Positions 49,879 through 59,523 of a stretch of 64,000 bases of DNA are shown here, piece by piece. The stretch lies in contig NZ_JAAWWD010000041.1 in assembly GCF_021404545.1 (NCBI RefSeq), positions 30,378 through 94,377 on the forward strand. Reading direction: 5' to 3'. Position 1 is the first letter of the stretch. Every line of letters starts with the position of its first letter. The stretch is from Aestuariivita sp. (GTDB lineage Bacteria > Pseudomonadota > Alphaproteobacteria > Rhodobacterales > Rhodobacteraceae). A program made the position numbers and the translations under genes. Below the pieces are notes generated by a model. It made no database searches. It saw only the letters and a list, made by a program, of their open reading frames with translations, and was not told the DNA's origin.

Positions 49879-51552
49879 ATGAGCGTTCTGGCATTTCAAA
49901 ACGTCTCCAAAGGGTTCGGCGACACACCGGTCCTCCGTGACATCAACCTTGAGGTGCGGGAGGGGGAGTTTCTGGTGCTGCTGGGCTTTTCCGGCACCGG
50001 CAAGACCACGCTGATCAACATGATGGCAGGTCTGGATAGACCGACGAAAGGGGCCGTGACCTTCAAGGGCCAGTCCGTCACCGGACCCGGCCCGGAACGT
50101 GGGGTGGTCTTTCAGAACTACTCCCTGATGCCGTGGCTGACAGTGGCCGGCAATGTGCGGCTGGCGGTGGATGCGATCTTTCCTAAAATGGGCGCGCGAC
50201 AGAAGGCCGAGAAGGTCGCCCACTATGTTCAGATGGTGGGTCTCAGCCACGCGGCAAGCCGCCGTCCGGCTGAACTCTCCGGTGGCATGCGCCAGCGTGT
50301 GAACGTCGCACGCGCCCTGGCAATGAACCCCGAGGTTCTGCTGCTTGACGAACCGCTCTCGGCCCTCGACGCGCTGACCCGCGCCAATCTGGCCGATGAG
50401 ATCGAACGGATCTGGGAGGCGGATCGCAAAACCTGCGTCTTGATCACGAATGACGTGGATGAGGCGATCGTTCTGGCCGACCGCATCATTGCGCTGAACC
50501 CGGACGGAACACTGGGCGCGCAGTTCGAGGTGACCATTCCCCGACCGCGCGACCGTACCGCGATGAACCATGATCAGACGTTCAAGCAGCTGCGCTCCGA
50601 GGTCACCACATACCTGATGGAGGGCGGGATCGAAGCCAAGGTCGAAGGCACCCGGCTTTTGCCCAATGTGACGCCCATCCATGGGGTGCCCATCGCTGTT
50701 GCGGATGCGCAAAAAGGGATGATCAAGGGCCGCTTCCTGGATTTCTCACAGCTTCACAAGGTCTATCCCACGCCCAAGGGGCCGTTGACCGTGGTCGAGG
50801 ATTTCGACCTCAAGATCGACCGGGGCGAGTTCATTTCCCTCATCGGCCACTCGGGCTGCGGAAAATCCACCGTTTTGACAATGGCGGCCGGTCTCAATGA
50901 GATCTCCAAGGGCGCGATCAAGCTTGATGGGCGGCATGTCGAGGGCGCGGACCCCGAGCGCGCCGTGGTGTTCCAGTCGCCCAATCTGTTCCCCTGGCTG
51001 ACAGCCAAACAGAATGTGGCGATTGGCGTCGACAAGGTCTATCCCAAGGCCAGCCAGGCCGAAAGGCAGGATGTGGTCGAATACTATCTCGAACGTGTCG
51101 GGCTGGCGGATGCGATGGACAGATCGGCCGATGATCTGTCCAACGGGATGAAGCAGCGCGTCGGCATCGCGCGCGCCTTTGCCTTGTCACCGAAACTGCT
51201 CTTGCTGGATGAACCGTTCGGCATGCTCGACAGCCTCACCCGGTGGGAGTTGCAGGAGGTGCTGATGGACGTGTGGTCGCGCACCAAGGTCACCGCGATC
51301 TGCGTCACCCATGATGTGGACGAGGCGATCCTGCTGGCCGACCGGGTGGTCATGATGACCAATGGTCCACACGCCACCATCGGTAAAATCACGTCTGTTG
51401 ACCTGCCGCGCCCCCGCACCCGCAAGGCGCTGCTGGAGCACCCGAATTACTATGCCTACCGGCAGGACGTGCTGGATTTCCTGGAAGAGTACGAGCATGG
51501 CGCCCAGCCCAAACCGAAATCCCCGGCCCCCAAGCCGATGGCGGCGGAGTAA
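49879..51552 (+). CDS. Nitrate ABC transporter ATPase with two ABC domains
   Basis: A 557-residue protein made of two tandem ABC domains. Domain 1 (about 1-230) has GFSGTGKTT, SGGMRQRV and VLLLDEPLSALD. Domain 2 (about 280-530) has GHSGCGKST, LSNGMKQRV and LLLLDEPFGMLD. The linker corresponds to an old fusion of NrtC- and NrtD-type ATPases, without the NrtA-like sensor domain that cyanobacterial NrtC carries. In domain 1 the switch His is replaced by Asn (LITNDVDEA); domain 2 has VTHDVDEA. A GTG at 49870 overlapping nrtB is an alternative start. Confidence 0.92.
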   Translation: MSVLAFQNVSKGFGDTPVLRDINLEVREGEFLVLLGFSGTGKTTLINMMAGLDRPTKGAVTFKGQSVTGPGPERGVVFQNYSLMPWLTVAGNVRLAVDAIFPKMGARQKAEKVAHYVQMVGLSHAASRRPAELSGGMRQRVNVARALAMNPEVLLLDEPLSALDALTRANLADEIERIWEADRKTCVLITNDVDEAIVLADRIIALNPDGTLGAQFEVTIPRPRDRTAMNHDQTFKQLRSEVTTYLMEGGIEAKVEGTRLLPNVTPIHGVPIAVADAQKGMIKGRFLDFSQLHKVYPTPKGPLTVVEDFDLKIDRGEFISLIGHSGCGKSTVLTMAAGLNEISKGAIKLDGRHVEGADPERAVVFQSPNLFPWLTAKQNVAIGVDKVYPKASQAERQDVVEYYLERVGLADAMDRSADDLSNGMKQRVGIARAFALSPKLLLLDEPFGMLDSLTRWELQEVLMDVWSRTKVTAICVTHDVDEAILLADRVVMMTNGPHATIGKITSVDLPRPRTRKALLEHPNYYAYRQDVLDFLEEYEHGAQPKPKSPAPKPMAAE

Positions 51553-51557
51553 AGATC

Positions 51558-53996
51558 ATGAGAAAGCAAAGACTAATCGTCATAGGCGCGGGAATGGCGT
51601 CGGGCCGGGTACTGGACCATCTGATCGAGGCTGACCCGGACGCCTTTGACATCACGCTCTTCAATGCCGAGCCGCGGGGGAATTACAACCGCATCATGCT
51701 GTCTCCGGTGCTGGCAGGCGACAAAAGCTATGAAGAGATCGTGACCCATGACGATGCTTGGTACGCGACCCACAACGTGGCTTGCCGGTTTGGCGAGGCG
51801 ATTGCGCGCGTCGATACCGCCGCCAAGGCCGTCACCACCCAGACGGGCGAGGTTTTGGCCTACGACAAGCTTCTATTGGCTACCGGGTCGACCCCTTTCA
51901 TAATCCCGTTGCCGGGCCACGATCTGGACGGTGTCATCGCCTATCGCGATCTTGAAGACACCCGCAAGATGATGGCCATGGGACCGGGCAACCGAGTGGT
52001 GGTTATCGGTGGTGGCCTTCTGGGACTTGAGGCCGCAGCAGGCATGGCCGCGCGCGGTGTCGATGTGACGGTCGTGCATATCATGGGACACCTGATGGAG
52101 CGTCAGTTGGACGAAACCGCCGGATTTCTTCTGCGCACATCGCTGGAGGAGAAGGGCATCACGATCCTGTGCGGCGCGAACTCGCAACAGGTCCTGGGCG
52201 CAGATGGCCATGTCCGCGCGCTGAGGCTGGATGACGGGACCGAGCTGCCCTGCGACCTGCTGGTGATGGCGGTTGGCATTCGGCCCAATGCGGCGCTCGC
52301 TCAGACCGCCGGACTGGCCGTGGGGAAAGGCATCCATGTGGATGACCAGATGATCACCTCCGATAACGATGTGCTTGCGGTTGGTGAATGCGTCGAACAT
52401 GACGGCGCGCTTTTTGGACTGGTGGCGCCGCTCTATGATCAGGCCAAGGTCGCGGCACAGACGCTTTTGGGGCAGCAAGCGGCGTTCACTCAAAAAAGCC
52501 TCTCGACCAAGCTCAAGGTCACAGGGTGCGATCTGTTCTCGGCTGGAGATTTCGCCGATGGCACGGGGAGAGAGGACATCGTCTTCCGCGACCCCGCACG
52601 CGGCATCTACAAGCGCCTGGTGATCGAAGGCGACCGGCTGATCGGTGCGGTGATGTATGGCGACACCGCCGATGGCAACTGGTTCTTTGGTCTGATCCGC
52701 GATGCCACCCCGATCGAACAGATGCGCGAGACGCTGATATTCGGACCCGCCTATCAGGGAGGGACCCAATCGGACCCTCTCTCAGCCGTTGCAGCCTTGC
52801 CGCGTGATGCGGAGATCTGTGGTTGCAACGGCATTTGCAAAGGCACCATCACCGATGCAATCGCGGGCGGGGCGACCGATCTGGTGGCCGTGCGAACAGC
52901 GACGAAAGCCAGCGCCTCCTGCGGGACCTGTACGGGGCTGGTCGAACAGCTCTTGCAGGTCACGCTGGGCGATGCGTTCACGATCCCGGCCAGCCAGACC
53001 CTGTGCGGCTGCACCACGCTCAGCCATGAAGATGTGCGCCGACTGATCAAATCCCGCGCGTTGCAGTCCCAGCCAGCCGTTTGGCAAGAGCTGGGCTGGT
53101 CAACCCCGAACGGCTGTCATATCTGCCGACCGGCAGTGAACTACTATCTTCTGGCGGACTGGCCGCTGGCCTATCGCGACGATCCGCAAAGCCGGTTCGT
53201 GAACGAACGCAAACACGCGAACATTCAGAAAGACGGTAAGTTCTCGGTCGTGCCGCGCATGTGGGGCGGAATTACGACCCCAGCCCAGCTGCGCGCGATT
53301 GCGGATGCCGCCGAGCGCTTTGATGTACCGACGGTCAAGGTGACCGGCGGGCAGCGGATTGATCTGTTGGGGGTCAAGGGCCCGGACCTGCCCTTGATCT
53401 GGGCCGATCTGAACCGGGCGGGGCTGGTCTCGGGACATGCCTATTCCAAGGGATTACGGACGGTAAAGACTTGTGTAGGAACCGATCACTGCCGGTTTGG
53501 CACTCAAGACAGCACGGGTCTGGGCATCAAGCTGGAAAAGATCCTCTGGGGGGCGTGGACACCGCACAAGCTCAAACTCGCCGTCTCGGGCTGTCCGCGC
53601 AACTGTGCCGAGGCCACCTGCAAGGATATCGGGGTTGTCTGCGTCGACAGCGGCTATCAGATCGGCATCGGCGGGGCCGCTGGAATGGATGTCAAAGAGA
53701 CCGAGCTTTTGGCGCAGGTCCCGTCCGAGGAGGAAGCCATCGAGATTGTCGTCGCCGTGACACAGGCCTACCGCGAAGGCGCCAGGTATCTGGACCGGAT
53801 CTATAAATGGCTGGGCAAAGTCGGCCTCGACTGGGTGAACGAGACCGTCGTGGACGATCTGGAGAACCGCAAGGCATTGGTGGCGCGGTTTGAGCTGAGC
53901 CAGTCGATCTACCGCAAGGACCCCTGGGCCGAACATACTGTGGATGCCAAGAAATACGCACCCTTGGCGGATCTGACAATGGAGGCGGCGGAATGA
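51558..53996 (+). CDS. nirB: Assimilatory nitrite reductase [NAD(P)H], large subunit
   Basis: An 812-residue cytoplasmic enzyme reducing nitrite to ammonium. The order is: FAD/NAD domain (IVIGAGMASGRVLDHL; VVIGGGLLGLEAA); two BFD-like [2Fe-2S] segments (EICGCNGICKGTI...SCGTCTG; LCGCTTLSHEDV...GCHICRP); ferredoxin-like half domains; siroheme/[4Fe-4S] site TCVGTDHCRFG...SGCPRNCAEATC. It begins five bases after the ATPase stop and overlaps nirD by four bases. Confidence 0.95.
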   Translation: MRKQRLIVIGAGMASGRVLDHLIEADPDAFDITLFNAEPRGNYNRIMLSPVLAGDKSYEEIVTHDDAWYATHNVACRFGEAIARVDTAAKAVTTQTGEVLAYDKLLLATGSTPFIIPLPGHDLDGVIAYRDLEDTRKMMAMGPGNRVVVIGGGLLGLEAAAGMAARGVDVTVVHIMGHLMERQLDETAGFLLRTSLEEKGITILCGANSQQVLGADGHVRALRLDDGTELPCDLLVMAVGIRPNAALAQTAGLAVGKGIHVDDQMITSDNDVLAVGECVEHDGALFGLVAPLYDQAKVAAQTLLGQQAAFTQKSLSTKLKVTGCDLFSAGDFADGTGREDIVFRDPARGIYKRLVIEGDRLIGAVMYGDTADGNWFFGLIRDATPIEQMRETLIFGPAYQGGTQSDPLSAVAALPRDAEICGCNGICKGTITDAIAGGATDLVAVRTATKASASCGTCTGLVEQLLQVTLGDAFTIPASQTLCGCTTLSHEDVRRLIKSRALQSQPAVWQELGWSTPNGCHICRPAVNYYLLADWPLAYRDDPQSRFVNERKHANIQKDGKFSVVPRMWGGITTPAQLRAIADAAERFDVPTVKVTGGQRIDLLGVKGPDLPLIWADLNRAGLVSGHAYSKGLRTVKTCVGTDHCRFGTQDSTGLGIKLEKILWGAWTPHKLKLAVSGCPRNCAEATCKDIGVVCVDSGYQIGIGGAAGMDVKETELLAQVPSEEEAIEIVVAVTQAYREGARYLDRIYKWLGKVGLDWVNETVVDDLENRKALVARFELSQSIYRKDPWAEHTVDAKKYAPLADLTMEAAE

Positions 53997-54322
53997 GCTG
54001 GATTGATATCGGACATATCGACGACATTCCGCTTCTCGGCGCGCGGGTGGTGAAAACGCCCGTCGGCTGTGTGGCGCTTTTCCGCACCGGCAAGGCCGAG
54101 GTCTTTGCCGCATCGAACACTTGCCCGCATAAGCGCGGGCCGCTCTCCGAAGGGATCGTGCATGGCCAGAAGGTTACCTGCCCGCTCCACAATTGGGTGT
54201 TTGACCTCAACACCGGCCTGGCGCAGGGCGAGGATGGCCAGATCGCGGTTTATCCCGTGCGGCTCGACGGGGGGCGTATCCTGCTGAACGCTGCGGCCAT
54301 CGGAAAACGGAGCGCTGCCTGA
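53993..54322 (+). CDS. nirD: Assimilatory nitrite reductase, small subunit
   Basis: A 109-residue Rieske-like protein. The first-ligand region has SNTCPHKRGPLSEG and the second CPLHNWVFDL, so both Cys-x-His pairs are present and a [2Fe-2S] cluster is possible, unlike in some NirD proteins that lack them. It is coupled to nirB and, through a shared base (TGATG), to nasA. Confidence 0.92.
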   Translation: MSWIDIGHIDDIPLLGARVVKTPVGCVALFRTGKAEVFAASNTCPHKRGPLSEGIVHGQKVTCPLHNWVFDLNTGLAQGEDGQIAVYPVRLDGGRILLNAAAIGKRSAA

Positions 54323-56952
54323 TGGACGGCAGCGGGATGCCCGAAACACGTTCAACCTGCCCCTATTGCGGGGTGGGGTGCGGTGTGCTTTTGCGCCCCG
54401 ACGGGCAAGGCGGGCTGACGGTGCGTGGCGATCCCGACCACCCGGCCAACATGGGGCGCCTATGCTCAAAAGGGGCCGCGCTGGGTGAAACCGTGGGCCT
54501 TGAAGAGCGCCTGCTGACGCCGCAGATCAACGGCGCCAAAGCCAGTTGGGATCACGCTCTCGATCTGGTGGCAAAGACCTTTCGGACGACGATTGCCAGT
54601 CATGGGCCCGACAGCGTCGGGTTCTATGTCTCGGGCCAGCTGCTGACCGAAGACTACTATGTCGCCAACAAGCTGATGAAGGGCTTTATCGGATCGGCCA
54701 ATATCGACACGAACTCCAGACTGTGCATGGCCTCGACCGTTGCGGGCCAAAAACGGGCCTTTGGCACCGATACGGTGCCCGGCACCTACGAAGACCTCGA
54801 TGAAGCCGATCTGGTGGTGCTGGTGGGGTCGAACCTCGCCTGGTGTCATCCGGTGCTCTACCAGCGCGTTCTGGCGGCGCGCGAGGCGCGTGGCACCCGG
54901 ATCGCGGTGATTGATCCGCGCCGGACGGCGAGCTGCGATGCCGCCGATCTGCATCTGGCGCTGGAGCCGGGCAGTGACGTGGCCCTATTCAACCATCTGT
55001 TGACCCGGATCCACGAATGCGGCGCCTTGGACCGCACGTATCTGGCCCATGTCGAAGGATTTGACGATGCGGTGACGGCGGCCTTTGCCGATGATGTTTC
55101 GGTGACCGGGCTGGACCGCCAGGACATCGCGGAGTTCTGCGATCTCTGGGTGGGCACGGACAAGGTGGTCACCGTCTTCAGCCAGGGGGTGAACCAGTCG
55201 TCGTCCGGCACGGACAAGGTGAACGCCATCCTGAATTGCCATCTGGCGATGGGGCGCATCGGGCGTTTGGGATCGGGCCCGTTTTCCGTCACGGGCCAGC
55301 CCAATGCCATGGGAGGGCGCGAGGTTGGCGGGCTTGCCAATATGCTGGCCTGCCATCTGGATCTGGAAAGCGCCGAACACCGCGCGACTGTGCAGGAGTT
55401 TTGGAACGCGCCGTCTCTGCCTGACGCCCCGGGCCTCAAGGCCGTCGAGATGTTTCGCGCCGTGGCACAGGGGGGGATCAAAGCGCTCTGGATCATCCAC
55501 ACCAATCCCGTCGTGTCGATGCCGGATGCAGATGCGGTGCGCAAGGCAATCGGCGCATGTGACTTTACGGTTATCAGCGACATCACCGCTCAGACAGATA
55601 CCGCACGGTGCGCGGATGTGGTTCTTCCCGCCACCGGCTGGGCCGAGAAGACCGGCACCGTCACGAACTCGGATCGCACGATCAGCCGCCAACGCGCGGT
55701 TCTGGCGGCCCCTGGTCAGGCGCGTCACGACTGGGCGATCCTTGCCGATGTCGGGCGGCGGATGGGGTGGCCGGAAGCGTTCGACTACGATAACCCCGCA
55801 GAGATCTTCCGCGAGTATGCGGCACTTTCGGGGCGGGCCGCCCAGATGGGACGCGATTTCGACATTTCAGGCCTGCGCGACCTTGATGACCGGGCCTATG
55901 ACGGTCTCGATCCCGTGCGCTGGCCGGTAGGTGCCGCGCACCACAGCGGACGCTTTTTCACGCATGGCGGGTTCTTTCACGCCAACGGTAAAGCGCGGAT
56001 GCTGCCTTTGCGCTGGCGGCCACCTGCGGCGCGGGTCACGGCGCGCTATCCGTTCCGATTGAACACCGGCCGCATTCGCGATCAGTGGCACACAATGACC
56101 CGCACCGGCCTTGCCGCGCGCCTGTCAGCCCACCTGGCCGAGCCATATGTCGATCTCCATCCCACGGATGCCGCCGCTCTGGGGGTCGGGCGGGCCGATC
56201 TGGTCGCGCTCGAAAGCCCGCAGGGCAAGGCGATCCTGCGCGCGCGGATCACCGACGCGCAAAAGCCCGGACAGCTCTTTGCGCCGATCCATTGGACCGG
56301 CGAAACCGCCCCCTCGGGACGGATCGACGCGGTGGTTGCCGATGTCACCGATCCTGTGTCAGGCCAGCCGGAAAGCAAGGCCGCAATGGTTGCGGCCAGA
56401 CAGTTCGCAGCGGAATGGTATGGCTTTGCCGTCTCGACCCGGCCTGTGCATCCGCGCGCTGCGTATTGGGCTCGGGCGCGTACCCAGAGGGGTTGGCGCC
56501 TGGAACTGGCCGATACGCATAAGGTTGCCGATTGGGAGGCCGAGGCGCGCCGCCTCTTTGACCTTCCGGATGCAGGGATTCAATCGATCAAGGACACCGC
56601 AAGGGGATCGGTTCGACTGGCGTTTCACCAGCACGGGCGACTGAGCGCTGCGCTCTTTGTGTCCCGCACGCCGGTGGCCGTGATGCGCGACTATCTTTGC
56701 GTTATGACCGGCGGCCCGGCACCCGACATTCTGACAGGCAGACCGCCCGCCGATCGGCCCGACCCGGGGCCCACACTGTGTGCCTGTTTGTCTGTCGGAG
56801 TGAACACGGTTCTGCGCGCCATCGAGACCGACGGCCTGATGAGCGTCGATGAGATCGGTCAGGCGCTTGGCGCGGGCACCAATTGCGGCGCGTGCAAACC
56901 CGAATTGGGCGCATTGCTTGCCACGGTCCCCGCCCGGGAGGCTGCGGAATGA
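54322..56952 (+). CDS. nasA: Assimilatory nitrate reductase, catalytic subunit
   Basis: An 876-residue molybdopterin enzyme. The N-terminal [4Fe-4S] site has Cys13, Cys16, Cys20 and Cys48 (CPYCGVGCGV...RLCSKG). Mo-bisMGD blocks include NTNPVVSMP-like HTNPVVSMPDAD and GQPNAMGGREVGGLANML. The C-terminus carries a BFD-type [2Fe-2S] domain (CACLSVGVNTV...GTNCGACKPELG). No separate NasB/NasC reductase gene is in the operon, so electrons must come from elsewhere. An ATG at 54337 is a possible later start. Confidence 0.95.
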   Translation: MDGSGMPETRSTCPYCGVGCGVLLRPDGQGGLTVRGDPDHPANMGRLCSKGAALGETVGLEERLLTPQINGAKASWDHALDLVAKTFRTTIASHGPDSVGFYVSGQLLTEDYYVANKLMKGFIGSANIDTNSRLCMASTVAGQKRAFGTDTVPGTYEDLDEADLVVLVGSNLAWCHPVLYQRVLAAREARGTRIAVIDPRRTASCDAADLHLALEPGSDVALFNHLLTRIHECGALDRTYLAHVEGFDDAVTAAFADDVSVTGLDRQDIAEFCDLWVGTDKVVTVFSQGVNQSSSGTDKVNAILNCHLAMGRIGRLGSGPFSVTGQPNAMGGREVGGLANMLACHLDLESAEHRATVQEFWNAPSLPDAPGLKAVEMFRAVAQGGIKALWIIHTNPVVSMPDADAVRKAIGACDFTVISDITAQTDTARCADVVLPATGWAEKTGTVTNSDRTISRQRAVLAAPGQARHDWAILADVGRRMGWPEAFDYDNPAEIFREYAALSGRAAQMGRDFDISGLRDLDDRAYDGLDPVRWPVGAAHHSGRFFTHGGFFHANGKARMLPLRWRPPAARVTARYPFRLNTGRIRDQWHTMTRTGLAARLSAHLAEPYVDLHPTDAAALGVGRADLVALESPQGKAILRARITDAQKPGQLFAPIHWTGETAPSGRIDAVVADVTDPVSGQPESKAAMVAARQFAAEWYGFAVSTRPVHPRAAYWARARTQRGWRLELADTHKVADWEAEARRLFDLPDAGIQSIKDTARGSVRLAFHQHGRLSAALFVSRTPVAVMRDYLCVMTGGPAPDILTGRPPADRPDPGPTLCACLSVGVNTVLRAIETDGLMSVDEIGQALGAGTNCGACKPELGALLATVPAREAAE

Positions 56953-57905
56953 ACCTTTCGCCATATGTACATATCCTTGGGCGCGGGCCGGGCCGATCGC
57001 GCGGCCTCACCTCGACCGAAGCACGGGAAGCGATGCGGATCATGCTGTCGGGCGGGGCCGATCCCGAGGCGGTCGGGGCGATCCTGATGCTCTTGCGGAT
57101 GAAGGGCGAAACAGCCGATGAAATCGCGGGCTTTGCGACAACCGTCCAAGCAAGCCTGGGGCCGCTGCCGCCAGTCGATCTCGACTGGCCCAGCTATGCC
57201 GCAGGGCGCAGCCGTGGGTTGCCGTGGTTCTTGATGTCGGCAAAGCTGGTGGCGCTGTCCGGTCACCGCGTGCTGATGCATGGGTGGAACGGTGCGGACC
57301 CTGCTGTGCGAGCAGGTCTGACAATCGCGGGCATTCCGGTGGCAAAGAGTATTGGTGCCGCCGCCAAGGATCTCGACCGAGGCGCAATCACCTACCTGCC
57401 TCTGGAAATCCTGTCACCGCCGCTCTTGGCTCTCTTGCGTCTGCGCGATGTGCTTGGGCTGCGCTCCTGCATCAATACGGTGGCCCGGATGCTTAACCCG
57501 GCCGGTGCCCCGGCAAGCGTGCAAGGCGTGTTCCACCCGGCCTACCGCAGCTTGCAGGCGGATGCGGCCCGCCTGTTGCGCTGGAGCAGCCTGACCGTGA
57601 TCAAGGGCGGAGGGGGAGAGTTCGAGCGCAACCCCGCCAAACCCGCGACCTGCTTGGGTCTGCGGGCGGGTACCCCCTGGCAAGCAGTAAGTCCCGCCTC
57701 TTTCACCTGGGCTCGACCTTCGGGCGATGAACCGAAGGATCCCGCGCGGCTGAGGCGGCTGTGGCAGGGCACATCCGAAGATCCGTTTTCCGAGCAGGTC
57801 GTTCTGCGAACTGCGGAGCTGGCACTTGACACGCTTGGAGTGACCGAACCGCGCGCCCTGGCCCAAGATCTCTGGTCCGGGCGCACCCGGTCCCGCGCCG
57901 CCTGA
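56949..57905 (+). CDS. Anthranilate phosphoribosyltransferase-like protein (TrpD2/YbiB type)
   Basis: A 318-residue protein of the glycosyltransferase family 3 fold. The N-terminal helical domain (GLTSTEAREAMRIMLSGGADPEAVGAILM) and the central domain (LRLRDVLGLRSCINTVARMLNP) match YbiB/TrpD2 rather than true TrpD. Catalytic phosphoribosyl motifs are weak. It overlaps nasA by four bases, so it belongs to the nitrate operon; similar genes recur in nas clusters of alphaproteobacteria. Its function there is not known to me. Confidence 0.82.
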   Translation: MNLSPYVHILGRGPGRSRGLTSTEAREAMRIMLSGGADPEAVGAILMLLRMKGETADEIAGFATTVQASLGPLPPVDLDWPSYAAGRSRGLPWFLMSAKLVALSGHRVLMHGWNGADPAVRAGLTIAGIPVAKSIGAAAKDLDRGAITYLPLEILSPPLLALLRLRDVLGLRSCINTVARMLNPAGAPASVQGVFHPAYRSLQADAARLLRWSSLTVIKGGGGEFERNPAKPATCLGLRAGTPWQAVSPASFTWARPSGDEPKDPARLRRLWQGTSEDPFSEQVVLRTAELALDTLGVTEPRALAQDLWSGRTRSRAA

Positions 57906-57918
57906 AGGAGACCTCCCG

Positions 57919-59343
57919 ATGAAAAGCTTTCCGATGTTCATCCGCACCACCGGCAGACGGGTGGTTATTGCCGGCGGCGGCGAACAGGCTGCCCAAAAGG
58001 CCCGCCTGATCCTCAAGACCGATGCGCAGATCACGGTGGCGGCGCCATCACTTGATGCCGAACTGGCCGATATCGTGGCGCAAGGGCGCGCCAATCTGCA
58101 TGGCGGGCCGATCACGCCGGACTTCTTTGGCGGTGCCGCGATGGCCTTTATCGCTACGGGATGTCCCGGCGTCGATGCCAGCCTGCATGCGCTCGCGCGG
58201 GCGGCTGGATGCCCGGTCAATGTCGTTGATCAGCCAGCGCTTTGCGATCTGACGACGCCGTCACTGGTGGATCGCGATCCCGTTGTCGTGGCGATCGGCA
58301 CCGAGGGAACCGCACCGGTGCTGGCCCGCCAGATCAAGACCCGGATCGAGGAGGCCTTGCCCCCCACGCTGGGGGGGCTGGCCGCCCTGGCTGGACGCCT
58401 GCGCGGAACCGTCGCCGCCGGCGTGCCCCGCGCCCAAAGGCGCGCGTTCTGGCGTTGGGTCTTTTCTGACGCACCGCGCCATGCATGGATCTCTGGACGG
58501 GAGCGCGCAGCCGCGAGGCAGATCAAGGCCGCGATTGCGGCGGGGCATGCTCCGGAAGCCGCCAGCGGCGGCTCCATCGCGTTGATCGGGGCGGGACCCG
58601 GCGCCAGAGATCTCCTGACGTTGCGTGCCGTTGCGCGCCTGCAAGAGGCCGATGTGATCTTTTACGACCGGCTGGTGGATCCCGAGGTGCTGGAACTGGC
58701 CCGGCGCGACGCGGCACGTGTCTTTGTCGGCAAGGTGGTCGGCGCTTCGGCCTGGCCGCAGGAACGGATCAATGCCCTGATCGTGGCCGAAGCTGAAAAG
58801 GGCAGGCAGGTCGTTCGGCTGAAATCCGGCGATCCAGGTATATTTGGCCGCGCGGGCGAGGAAATCGCCGCGGCCCGGTCCTGCGGTATAGCGGTGGAGA
58901 TCGTGCCCGGCGTGACGGCTGCCTGCGCGGCGGCGGCAAGCGCCGGGATAAGCCTCACTGAACGCGGCAGGTCCGACACGCTGGTCCTGGCGACCGGCAC
59001 TGGGGCGGACGGCATGGCCCTGCCCGAGAGTGTGCGGATGAGCACACCGGGCACCAGCACAGCCTTTTACATGGCAACCCGAAAATCAAAGGAGATCCAG
59101 ACCGCGCTGTTGACCAGCGGGTGCCCGGCCAATGCGGCATTTACCCTTGCTGTCGATGTCTCCAAGCCGACCGAGCGCGTGTTCAACGGCACTGTGTCAA
59201 AGCTTCATGCCACGATCGCCCGTCACAAGATCAGCGGCTGTGCGATCATCCTCGTGACCTGGCCATATCAACAAGCCGCCCTTGCACAGCCCGCGCCCAC
59301 CACACGACATCCCGCGACGAATGCGCTGCGTGGCGTTGCGTGA
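57919..59343 (+). CDS. cysG: Siroheme synthase (multifunctional)
   Basis: A 474-residue CysG fusion. The N-terminal half (about 1-210) is precorrin-2 dehydrogenase/ferrochelatase: TGRRVVIAGGGEQAAQKARLI, shortened, then IATGCPGVDASLHALARAAG. The C-terminal half is uroporphyrinogen-III methyltransferase: GAGPGARDLLTLRAVARLQEADV, shortened, then VRLKSGDPGIFGRAGEE. It supplies siroheme to NirB. In the first Gly-rich loop the usual V-A-x-R-K reads AAQKA. It follows the trpD-like gene by 13 bases with GAAGGAGA. Confidence 0.93.
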   Translation: MKSFPMFIRTTGRRVVIAGGGEQAAQKARLILKTDAQITVAAPSLDAELADIVAQGRANLHGGPITPDFFGGAAMAFIATGCPGVDASLHALARAAGCPVNVVDQPALCDLTTPSLVDRDPVVVAIGTEGTAPVLARQIKTRIEEALPPTLGGLAALAGRLRGTVAAGVPRAQRRAFWRWVFSDAPRHAWISGRERAAARQIKAAIAAGHAPEAASGGSIALIGAGPGARDLLTLRAVARLQEADVIFYDRLVDPEVLELARRDAARVFVGKVVGASAWPQERINALIVAEAEKGRQVVRLKSGDPGIFGRAGEEIAAARSCGIAVEIVPGVTAACAAAASAGISLTERGRSDTLVLATGTGADGMALPESVRMSTPGTSTAFYMATRKSKEIQTALLTSGCPANAAFTLAVDVSKPTERVFNGTVSKLHATIARHKISGCAIILVTWPYQQAALAQPAPTTRHPATNALRGVA

Positions 59344-59523
59344 CAGGTCGGTTGGACGCCGTTAATCGGATAGGATTTGCATCCCTCTGCCTTTGGGGCC
59401 GATCCCCACATCCCGGCGGCTGTCACTCAGGCGAACCGATGATCGGGCGCAGCGGGCAAGCCTGAGCCACGCAGCCCCGGCCTGCCATCGCCAATCTGCC
59501 TTTATGCCTGACCGAACCCAGCG

